From: Myxococcales bacterium
Lineage (GTDB): Bacteria > Myxococcota_A > Polyangia > Fen-1088
Assembly (NCBI GenBank): GCA_003170035.1
Contig: PMZX01000300.1
Span: forward strand, 843 to 6,422
Direction: 5' to 3'
DNA: 5,580 nucleotides
Within the stretch, counting starts at the first letter, position 1, and the number at the start of each line of letters is the position of its first letter. The notes under the pieces are model-generated. The model made no database searches and had not been told where the DNA came from. It was given only the letters and a program-made list of their open reading frames with translations. A program made the translations under genes and the position numbers. Below, piece after piece: positions 1-5,580 of the stretch.

Positions 1-2
1 AG

Positions 3-305
3 AACATCTATCGGCCCTGCCCCATCATCGATCGGCCGCAAATCCTGCGCGACGCTTTGGAAAAGTTCCATCCAATACCGTCGCAGGAAGGGGCGGGAAA
101 GATCAAAGACCTTCTGGCCGACGGCCTGGACGAGTACGCCGTCAGCTTGAAGAGGGTGATGGACCCAGTGTGGCAGCGCGAGTTTCCGGACAAGCCAGAG
201 ACGGTGGACGATTCGGTCCACGTCGGAGATCACGGGAGGAGCCTGCTCAAGGGCGAAACCTCTGGTCGGCCGCCCCGAGAGGCCCGAGCGGCCGCTGCGC
301 GGTGA
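3..305 (+). CDS. C-terminal fragment of a probable radical SAM family protein (5' end outside the window)
   Basis: An open frame enters from the left edge and ends at TGA 303-305, giving 100 residues of a C-terminus. It begins with NIYRPCPIIDRPQILRDALE, followed by a helical stretch ending in LDEYAVSLKRVMDPVWQREF. As I recall, a 'N-x-Y-x-PCP-x-I-D-x-P' segment followed by 'LDEYA...DPVWxxEY/F' occurs near the C-terminus of a group of radical SAM proteins, where the single Cys may belong to the SPASM-like end of the enzyme. The radical SAM CxxxCxxC motif would lie upstream and cannot be seen, so the assignment rests on the tail alone. The last 40 or so residues (rich in R, G, A, P) look like a poorly conserved extension. 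A TTG at 57 could be mistaken for a start, but coding continues without a stop to the window edge and the PCPIID motif lies upstream of it. The gene converges on the kinase gene at 331-2229. Confidence 0.55.
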   Translation, partial: NIYRPCPIIDRPQILRDALEKFHPIPSQEGAGKIKDLLADGLDEYAVSLKRVMDPVWQREFPDKPETVDDSVHVGDHGRSLLKGETSGRPPREARAAAAR

Positions 306-330
306 CACCTTCGGCCAGTCGTCGCGACAC
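306..330. other. Short convergent intergenic gap
   Basis: Only 25 bases separate the stop of the left-edge gene from the stop of the minus-strand kinase gene. The gap contains the perfect 8-base palindrome GTCGCGAC (321-328) but no hairpin followed by a T run on either strand, so no intrinsic terminator is apparent. Readthrough between the convergent genes, or Rho-dependent termination, is possible but is inference. Confidence 0.5.
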
Positions 331-2229
331 TTACGCTCGCTGGCTCGCGATCACCTCTTGCAGCGCCTGCAGGCTGGCTGGCTTGGCCAGGTGGCGAGCG
401 AAGCCTGCCTCGGCCGCCCGCTGCTCGTCTTCCGGCCCGGCATACCCGGTCAGGGCTGCGAGGTACACCCCCCTCAGCTCGGCGTCACTGCGAAACGCCC
501 GCGCAACCTCGTACCCGTCCATGCCAGGCAGGCCGATGTCGCAAAACACGACATCTGGCTTGAACTCGTGCGCCTTCTCGATGCCCTGCGATCCGTCGAA
601 GGCCACCGCAACCTCGTAACCGCTGAGTTTGAGCGCGTCGCCCAGGCTTTCGGCCGCGTCGACATTGTCCTCGATCACGAGCACGCGTTCCTTGCGCAAA
701 GGCTCGGCCGCCACGCGGGTGTCGACGGACGCAGGCTCGCCCGCTTGCTGATCGAGTGGCAACCTCACCATGAACTCCGCGCCAGTCCCCTCGCCGCCAC
801 TGCGTCCCTCGACCCTCCCGCCGTGCAGCTCGACCAGACTCTTGACCAGGGTCAGCCCGAGACCCAGGCCGCCTCGCCTGCGGTCCAGGGTCTTTTCCGC
901 CTGTGCGAATGGCTCAAAGACATGCGTGAGCATCTCCGCGCTCACCCCTATGCCGCTGTCGCGCACCCGGATGAGCGCCTCGCCGGCGGAGCGATCCGCT
1001 TCCACGAAGACTGAAGTCGGCCCGCCTCGTGAGGTGAATTTGGCCGCGTTCTGCAGCAGATTGCCCAGGACCTGTGCCAGGCGGGTCGGGTCGCCGTTCA
1101 CCCAAACGGGGTGGTCGACCGTGTAAACATCGAGATCAACGCCGTCCTTGGTAAACAACGAGGCATGGTCCTCTGCCGTGCGCCGAACCAGATCGCAGAG
1201 GTCCAGCCGTTCGCGCTGAAGATTGATCTTCCCCCGCGAGATGCGCGTCACATCGAGCAGTTCATCGATCAGCCGAGTCATATGAGCAGTCTGCCGGTCG
1301 ATGGTCTGCTGAGCCCGCCGGGCCTGGTCGCTGCCCGGGATCGCCCGCTCTAGGATGGCGAGGCTGTTGCGAACCGGCGCCAGCGGGTTGCGTAGTTCGT
1401 GGGAGAGCATCGCCAGAAACTCGTTCTTTCGATGGTCTGCCTCCTTGAGATCCGCCTCGCTCTTGCGCAAGGCCTCCTCGTCCCGTTTTCGCTGGGTGAT
1501 GTTGTCGAACACCGCGACGAAGTGGTCCTTGCTTGGGCTGTAGACCGCGATCGAAAGCCATATGCCCAAAAGCTCAACGTAGCTTTCGAATCTCTCGGGC
1601 CGGCCGGTCGACGCAACCCTGCCGTAGATCTCGAACAGCTCGGGGTTCGACTTTGAGATCCGTGGAATGACCTCAGTCACTCTCTTGCCGGCGACATTAT
1701 GCAGGCCGGTCAGCCTGGCGAACGACTCGTTGACGTCGAGATAGATGAAGTCGGCCGGGCGACCGTTTTCGTCGTAGAGCATCCTGCAATGGGCGAACCC
1801 GTCCAGCATGTTGTGAAATAGGAGGCGATACCGCGCCTCGTTCTCGGCCGTGGCGGCCCTCTGTCGGGCCCTCTGAAAGAGATGCCCGACCACACTTATG
1901 AAAATGCCCGTGCCGGCGAAAAGCACCAAGCCCACCACATTGGACGTGCGGAACTGCCCTACTGGAGGAAGAATCCAGTACCAGGCCAGAACTGCGGCCG
2001 ATCCTGTCGCAAGCAGGCCTGCCCGCAGCCCCCACAGGAGCGCCACGACCATCACCATCGGGACGAACGTGATGTAGAGTGGCAAGGGACCGGAGGCTGC
2101 CGAGATCTCCTGCCGCAGCAGGAACGCACCCACGACCAGGGCAACAGCTCCTCCGTAGCGCGCAAGCGGCCGTGCCAGCGACCTCAGTCGACTTTGCGCG
2201 CGAACAACAGCGCCTTCCTGCGTCGACAT
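331..2229 (-). CDS. Membrane-bound hybrid sensor histidine kinase/response regulator (DUF4118-type 4TM, PAS, HisKA, HATPase_c, REC)
   Basis: A 632-residue hybrid two-component kinase, predicted to autophosphorylate on His and pass the phosphate to its own C-terminal receiver. Four hydrophobic helices lie at about residues 23-39, 51-68, 70-89 and 98-118, closely packed with short loops as in the DUF4118 membrane module of KdpD-like kinases; the KdpD and UspA parts of KdpD itself are absent. A PAS domain covers about 130-245. HisKA follows with the H box FLAMLSHELRNPLAP (phosphoacceptor H277). HATPase_c shows the N box (LGNLLQNAAKFT, N390/N394), G1 DSGIG 424-428, F box FEPF 438-441 and G2 GGLGLGL 453-459. 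The receiver has acidic E520/D521, phosphoacceptor D564 in DIGLPGMDG, T594 and K616, so all key residues are intact. I chose ATG 2229 over an in-frame start 31 codons upstream (2322) because GGAGGG sits 7 bases before it and the extra residues add no domain. There is no DNA-binding output domain, so the effector is unknown. The ligand is also unknown. It is a paralogue of the divergent kinase at 2510-4612. Confidence 0.95.
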   Translation of the reverse strand: MSTQEGAVVRAQSRLRSLARPLARYGGAVALVVGAFLLRQEISAASGPLPLYITFVPMVMVVALLWGLRAGLLATGSAAVLAWYWILPPVGQFRTSNVVGLVLFAGTGIFISVVGHLFQRARQRAATAENEARYRLLFHNMLDGFAHCRMLYDENGRPADFIYLDVNESFARLTGLHNVAGKRVTEVIPRISKSNPELFEIYGRVASTGRPERFESYVELLGIWLSIAVYSPSKDHFVAVFDNITQRKRDEEALRKSEADLKEADHRKNEFLAMLSHELRNPLAPVRNSLAILERAIPGSDQARRAQQTIDRQTAHMTRLIDELLDVTRISRGKINLQRERLDLCDLVRRTAEDHASLFTKDGVDLDVYTVDHPVWVNGDPTRLAQVLGNLLQNAAKFTSRGGPTSVFVEADRSAGEALIRVRDSGIGVSAEMLTHVFEPFAQAEKTLDRRRGGLGLGLTLVKSLVELHGGRVEGRSGGEGTGAEFMVRLPLDQQAGEPASVDTRVAAEPLRKERVLVIEDNVDAAESLGDALKLSGYEVAVAFDGSQGIEKAHEFKPDVVFCDIGLPGMDGYEVARAFRSDAELRGVYLAALTGYAGPEDEQRAAEAGFARHLAKPASLQALQEVIASQRA

Positions 2230-2236
2230 CGGAAAA

Positions 2237-2242
2237 CCCTCC
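2237..2242 (-). promoter_or_regulatory. Shine-Dalgarno site deciding the start of the membrane hybrid kinase
   Basis: Read on the minus strand the sequence is GGAGGG, then seven bases, then ATG at 2229. This is a strong, well-spaced ribosome binding site. It supports the shorter start over the upstream in-frame start at 2322. Confidence 0.8.
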
Positions 2243-2445
2243 ACTGCTATTCTGGGCCGGCTTGTCCTTCCGAGCACGTCGCTCAAAGTCAAATGTCCGG
2301 CGAGGCAAGCGGCGGATGACACATTGGCCGCCGAAATGCTCGGCTGTCGCGCTCGTGCACCCCGCCAAAATCACGCTCTGTGCTGTAGGGGCGACCTGCG
2401 GTCTACCGCGCGCACCCTCTGCTGCGAACGCGCATCCAACCTCCC

Positions 2446-2475
2446 TTGTGACGGGTCCGCATTGTGATAGAGAAT
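2446..2475 (+). promoter_or_regulatory. Possible sigma70-type promoter for the GAF-PAS hybrid kinase
   Basis: TTGTGA (2446-2451, four of six matches to TTGACA) is followed after 18 bases by GAGAAT (2470-2475, four of six matches to TATAAT). It ends 34 bases before the ATG at 2510. The match is modest and based on hexamers alone. TTGTGA recurs at 2462-2467, so the repeat could instead be part of a regulator site. Confidence 0.3.
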
Positions 2476-2509
2476 CCCGTAGGTTTGTCACCCGAGCGAA
2501 ATCCTGGCC

Positions 2510-4612
2510 ATGACGAAGCAGCAGTCTGACGGGGATCCCGCTGGCGTGGAGGTCGAGCGCAGGCGCCTCGAGCGACTGTACGCGGTGCTGAGCCAGGTCA
2601 ACGAAGCCATCGTCAGGACGCGCGACGCGCAGGCGCTGTTTGCCGAGGTTTGTCGCATCGTTGCCGAGCAGGGCGAATTCCCCCTGGCTTGGATTGGGCT
2701 GGTCAAAGAGCGTGCGGTGGTGCCGGTGGCCTGGTGCGGACCAGAGGCAGGCTACCTGGCCGAAATCAGAGTCGAAGTCGAAGGAGAGCTGGGCATGGGC
2801 CCGACCGGGACCTGCATTCGTGAGGACCGGCCCGTCGTGAACGATGACTTCGCGATCGATGCGAGGACCTTGCCCTGGCGCGCGCCAGCGCTCGGCCATG
2901 GCTTTCGCGCTTCAGCCGCGTTCCCTTTCCATCAGGATGGGAAAGCCAGTGGCGCGCTCACGCTCTATGCGGGCCGGCCGGGCGCCTTCGATCCGGCGCA
3001 GGTGGGGCTCCTCAAGGCGTTGTGCGCGCATCTTTCATACGCCCTTGCGGCCATAGCGGACGAGCGGCGACGCAGCAAAAGCGAGCGGGCGCTGCGCGAC
3101 AGCGAGGCACGCTACCGAGCATTCTTCGAGAACCTGCAGGAGTTGGTCGCGGTCTGCGAAGCCATCTTTGACGACAACGGAAGGGTGACTGACTTGCTTC
3201 TTCTCGATGCCAACGATCGTCACCTCGACACTCTCGGCCTCAAGCGCGAGGACGTCATCGGTCAGCGCGTGAGCGCGGCCTTCGGGCAGGAGGCGATCGC
3301 CAAGCTCGACCTCTTCTCGCAGGTTCTGACCACCGGCGAGCCGGTCTCGTACGAGAATCACTTCCGCGGCCGGGTTTTCTCCGTCAATCTGTTCAAGGTC
3401 GACGGCAAAACGCTGGCCCAGACCGGGACTGACATCACCGAGCGCAGGCGTGCCGAGGAAGATCTGCAAGCCGCCAATGCGCAGTTGAAGGAGGATGACA
3501 GGCACAAGAACGAATTCCTGGCGGTGCTTTCGCACGAGCTGAGAAACCCGCTCGCTCCGATCAAGAACAGCCTCTACATACTCGACCGCTCCGCACCAGG
3601 CGGCGACCAGGCGCGCCGGGCCCAGGCGGTGATTGGTCGCCAGGTCGAGCACATGGGGCGGCTTATCGACGACCTGCTGGACGTCAGCCGTGTCAGCCAG
3701 GGGAAGATTCAACTTCAACGCGAAAAGATCGAACTCGGCGAGTTGGTGCGGCGAACCGTGGATGATCATCGCGCCACTTACCTGAACGCCGGAGTCCAGC
3801 TCAACTGCAGGCCGGCTTCCCAACCGATGTGGCTCACCGCCGACGCTACCCGCATGGCTCAGGTGGTCGGCAATCTGCTTGGCAACGCGGTCAAATTCAC
3901 GCCACGCGGGGGCCGGGTCGAACTCACGCTCGAACCGGAAAACGGCGCAGCACTGTTGCGCGTGCGCGATTCCGGCGTCGGCATGACGGCCGCGGTAATC
4001 GAGCGCGTGTTTCAGCCTTTCATGCAGGCTGACGAGACGCTCGATCGATCCCATGGTGGGCTTGGGCTTGGCCTTGCGTTGGTCAAGGGGCTGGTCGAAC
4101 TTCACGGAGGCTCGGTCGGCGCTGCCAGCGAAGGACCAGGTCGCGGCGCCGAATTCACCATCAAGCTGCCGCTGGAAGCGGCGCCAGAAGAGGCAACGCC
4201 AGCACCAATAGTGCGCCCGGTCTCGCGGCGCAAGGTACTGGTGATTGAGGACAACGTGGACGCCGCCGATAGCCTCAAGGAGGCTTTGGAGCTCTCTGGC
4301 CACCACGTCCAGGTCGCCTACAATGGTCCCGAAGGCATCAGCAAGGCACGTGAGTTCAAACCCGATGTCGTTCTCAGCGACATCGGCCTGCCCGGGATGG
4401 ACGGCTACCAGGTCGCGCGCGCCTTCCGCGCCGACGCGGCACTCAGAGGCATATATCTCGTCGCGCTCACCGGCTACGCATTGCCCGAAGATTCGCAACG
4501 GGCCTCGGAAGCCGGTTTCCAGCGGCACATCGCCAAGCCTCTCAGTCTGCAAGCGCTGGAGGATCTGCTCGCCGCGCCCGAGACAGGGTTGCCCGTCGGA
4601 GACGGGACGTGA
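2510..4612 (+). CDS. Soluble hybrid sensor histidine kinase/response regulator (GAF, PAS, HisKA, HATPase_c, REC)
   Basis: A 700-residue hybrid kinase with no membrane helix, so predicted to be cytoplasmic. A GAF domain spans about residues 22-182, with the family-like segments LYAVLSQVNEAIVR, FPLAWIGLV, GMGPTGTCIRE and FRASAAFPF. A PAS domain covers about 198-313, ending in the usual TDITERRRAEEDL linker. HisKA has phosphoacceptor H342 in SHELRNPLAP. HATPase_c has N455/N459 (N box), DSGVG 487-491 (G1), FQPF 501-504 (F box) and GGLGLGL 516-522 (G2). The receiver has E580/D581, phosphoacceptor D624 in DIGLPGMDG, T654 and K676. All catalytic residues are present. The GAF and PAS ligands cannot be told from sequence. 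ATG 2510 is the first ATG after an in-frame TAG about 40 bases upstream, and the GAF begins soon after it. No good Shine-Dalgarno precedes it (only a GAG well upstream), so translation may be weak. It lacks a DNA-binding output. It is divergent from its paralogue at 331-2229 and 86 bases upstream of the heme-domain sensor gene, with which it may be co-transcribed. Confidence 0.95.
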   Translation: MTKQQSDGDPAGVEVERRRLERLYAVLSQVNEAIVRTRDAQALFAEVCRIVAEQGEFPLAWIGLVKERAVVPVAWCGPEAGYLAEIRVEVEGELGMGPTGTCIREDRPVVNDDFAIDARTLPWRAPALGHGFRASAAFPFHQDGKASGALTLYAGRPGAFDPAQVGLLKALCAHLSYALAAIADERRRSKSERALRDSEARYRAFFENLQELVAVCEAIFDDNGRVTDLLLLDANDRHLDTLGLKREDVIGQRVSAAFGQEAIAKLDLFSQVLTTGEPVSYENHFRGRVFSVNLFKVDGKTLAQTGTDITERRRAEEDLQAANAQLKEDDRHKNEFLAVLSHELRNPLAPIKNSLYILDRSAPGGDQARRAQAVIGRQVEHMGRLIDDLLDVSRVSQGKIQLQREKIELGELVRRTVDDHRATYLNAGVQLNCRPASQPMWLTADATRMAQVVGNLLGNAVKFTPRGGRVELTLEPENGAALLRVRDSGVGMTAAVIERVFQPFMQADETLDRSHGGLGLGLALVKGLVELHGGSVGAASEGPGRGAEFTIKLPLEAAPEEATPAPIVRPVSRRKVLVIEDNVDAADSLKEALELSGHHVQVAYNGPEGISKAREFKPDVVLSDIGLPGMDGYQVARAFRADAALRGIYLVALTGYALPEDSQRASEAGFQRHIAKPLSLQALEDLLAAPETGLPVGDGT

Positions 4613-4698
4613 GTGGCCATTGACACAGAGCTGAATTGCGTCCCGATGGAGCTGTAACCAGACTGACACACCTGCCCGCCCGGGACATCTAACCGCCG
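4613..4698 (+). other. Intergenic gap between the GAF-PAS kinase and the heme-domain sensor gene
   Basis: The 86 bases hold no coding region and no hairpin followed by a T run, so co-transcription of the two genes is possible. A perfect -35-like TTGACA is at 4620-4625 but has no acceptable -10 at 16-18 bases. TGACACA occurs twice as a direct repeat (4621-4627 and 4664-4670). An in-frame TAA (4690-4692) sits just before the next ATG, fixing the furthest upstream limit of that gene. Confidence 0.5.
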
Positions 4699-5580
4699 AT
4701 GAGGCATCAGGGCCGTTTATTGGCCGCACTCTGGACAGGGTGCCTCGCCGCTTCTCTCGCATGGAACCTGCACGAGCAGAGGCAGAAGACTGTCGAGATC
4801 GCGCGAATCAGCGCCCAGGTCACCTTCGACAACGACCTCCTCTACCGCAGATGGGCGGCGCAGCAGGGCGGCGTGTACGTGCCGGTGTCGGAGCACACGC
4901 GCCCCAATCCCTATCTCAACGTCCCCGATCGGGATGTCACGACGACCTCCGGCATGTCTCTGACCCTGCTCAATCCCGCTTACATGGTCCGCCAGGTCAA
5001 CCAACTGGCGCAACCGGGCCGCGGCAGCCGAGCTCACCTCACCAGCCTCAAACCGCTGCGCCCCGAGAATGCGCCCGACGCGTTCGAGAGGGCTGCGCTG
5101 ACGTCCTTCGAGGAGGGAGTCAAAGAGGTAAGCGCGTTCGATAGCAGGAATGGGCTACAGGACCTGCGCCTGATGCGACCCCTCCTGATCGAGAAGCCCT
5201 GTCTCAAATGCCACGCTCTACAGGGCTACAAGGAGGGCGACATCCGAGGCGGGATCAGCGTCTCCGTGCCCATGGAGCCGATCCTGGCCATCGACGGACC
5301 GCAGGTCGCGCGCACGTCGATGGCCCACGGATTGGTTTGGCTGCTTGGGGTCGTGGGTCTCACGTTGTGGGGCAGAGGGCTGGAGAAGCATGTTGCCGCA
5401 CGAGAGCGGGCCGAGCAGGCGGCCAGGCACCACGCGGCTGAGTTGGAGGCCGCGTTTGCGGCGATGACCCATGGGATCATGGTGTACGACGCCGCGGGGA
5501 AGATGGTCCGCACCAACGCCACCGCTCGGGCGCTTTATGACATCGACCCGGTCGGGGTTGACATCGAGGTTCTGGCCAAA
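4699..5580 (+). CDS. DUF3365 (Tll0287-like) c-type heme sensor protein with PAS domain, 3' end outside the window
   Basis: A frame open from ATG 4699 to the right edge gives the first 294 residues of a larger protein. An N-terminal membrane anchor or uncleaved signal lies at about 7-22. Residues 23-206 form a DUF3365-type extracytoplasmic domain: family-like segments are RRWAAQQGGVYVPVSE, PNPYLN, LTLLNPAYMVRQ, HLTSLKPLRPENAPD and KPCLKCHALQGYKEGDIRGG. The last carries one CxxCH motif (C168, C171, H172; codons 5200-5214), the covalent attachment site of c-type heme. A second membrane helix lies at about 208-224, then a charged coiled coil (225-255) and the beginning of a PAS domain (HGIMVYDAAGKMVRTNATARALY, from about 248). 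This layout is that of a transmembrane sensor that would signal redox state or a gas ligand to a cytoplasmic output, probably a histidine kinase or GGDEF-type domain beyond the edge; which one is not visible. The start follows an in-frame TAA by two codons; the Shine-Dalgarno is weak. The C-terminus is missing because of the window, not because of a break. Confidence 0.9.
   Translation, partial: MRHQGRLLAALWTGCLAASLAWNLHEQRQKTVEIARISAQVTFDNDLLYRRWAAQQGGVYVPVSEHTRPNPYLNVPDRDVTTTSGMSLTLLNPAYMVRQVNQLAQPGRGSRAHLTSLKPLRPENAPDAFERAALTSFEEGVKEVSAFDSRNGLQDLRLMRPLLIEKPCLKCHALQGYKEGDIRGGISVSVPMEPILAIDGPQVARTSMAHGLVWLLGVVGLTLWGRGLEKHVAARERAEQAARHHAAELEAAFAAMTHGIMVYDAAGKMVRTNATARALYDIDPVGVDIEVLAK

Larger units (their letters stand above)
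2230..2509. promoter_or_regulatory. Divergent intergenic region between two paralogous hybrid kinase genes
   Basis: This 280-base stretch lies between the divergent starts at 2229 (minus) and 2510 (plus) and must hold the promoters of both, unless the minus-strand gene is read from further away. No convincing RNA gene or additional coding region was seen. On the minus strand TTGACT (2292-2287) is a good -35 match, but the hexamer 17 bases on (AAGGAC) is a poor -10. On the plus strand the direct repeat TTGTGA (2446-2451 and 2462-2467) lies close to the plus-strand gene. No long palindrome that would mark a clear operator was found by eye. Confidence 0.6.

Noticed and set aside
267..294. Inverted repeat CGGCCGC ... 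GCGGCCG with a 14-base loop, considered as a terminator
   Set aside because: It lies inside the coding frame of the left-edge gene, is made of a common GC-rich palindrome and is not followed by a T run.
2287..2292. Minus-strand TTGACT, considered as the -35 of the membrane kinase promoter
   Set aside because: The expected -10 position reads AAGGAC, only two of six matches, so I did not list it as a separate promoter.
2230..2322. N-terminal extension of the membrane kinase from the upstream start at 2322
   Set aside because: A strong GGAGGG site lies 7 bases before the internal ATG at 2229, and the extra 31 residues carry no domain or signal.
1697..2899. Minus-strand open frame of 400 codons overlapping both kinase genes and their intergenic region
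   Set aside because: It overlaps two well-supported genes out of frame, has low-complexity R/G/A-rich composition and shows no domain.
4620..4625. Perfect TTGACA, considered as the -35 of a promoter for the heme sensor gene
   Set aside because: No hexamer at 16-18 bases downstream resembles TATAAT; TGTAAC at 4653-4658 is 27 bases away, too far for a sigma70 promoter.
3035..4762. Long minus-strand open frame (575 codons) opposite the GAF-PAS kinase
   Set aside because: It lies antisense to a gene with all kinase and receiver motifs intact, shows no recognisable domain, and is the expected by-product of GC-rich codon use.
4740..5144. Plus-strand open frame of 134 codons near the right end
   Set aside because: It is out of frame with the DUF3365-PAS coding frame, which contains the conserved motifs and stays open to the edge; this one has no recognisable feature.
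5218..5522. Overlapping minus-strand frames near the right edge
   Set aside because: They are antisense to the CxxCH, membrane-helix and PAS-coding part of the heme sensor gene and show no domain.

Overview
The window looks like a GC-rich proteobacterial chromosome segment. A betaproteobacterium is my best guess, from the GC-rich third codon positions and from kinase cores of the 'SHELRNPLAP...GGLGLGL...receiver' type that are common there. No ribosomal or other taxonomic marker is present, so this is only an inference. No mobile element, RNA gene or CRISPR array was seen.

Layout from left to right: (1) the C-terminal end of a plus-strand protein that runs in from the left edge and stops at 305, resembling the tail of a radical SAM family protein; (2) a 25-base convergent gap; (3) a minus-strand gene, 331-2229, for a membrane-bound hybrid histidine kinase (four transmembrane helices of DUF4118/KdpD type, PAS, HisKA, HATPase_c, receiver); (4) a 280-base divergent intergenic region that must carry the promoters of both flanking kinases; (5) a plus-strand gene, 2510-4612, for a soluble hybrid histidine kinase (GAF, PAS, HisKA, HATPase_c, receiver); (6) an 86-base gap; (7) a plus-strand gene starting at 4699 and running off the right edge. 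It encodes a membrane sensor with a DUF3365 (Tll0287-like) extracytoplasmic domain carrying one CxxCH c-type heme motif, a second membrane helix, a coiled coil and the start of a PAS domain.

Three signal-transduction genes therefore sit side by side. The two complete kinases are close paralogues over their whole catalytic and receiver parts (about 70% identical by eye in the receiver) and point away from each other. They differ mainly in their input modules: one is membrane-embedded, the other has a cytosolic GAF. The third gene adds a probable redox or gas-sensing heme input. No DNA-binding response regulator or separate phosphotransfer protein is encoded in the window, so the output of the cluster cannot be read here. 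The most interesting item is the truncated heme-domain sensor at the right edge and its possible linkage to the paralogous hybrid kinase pair.
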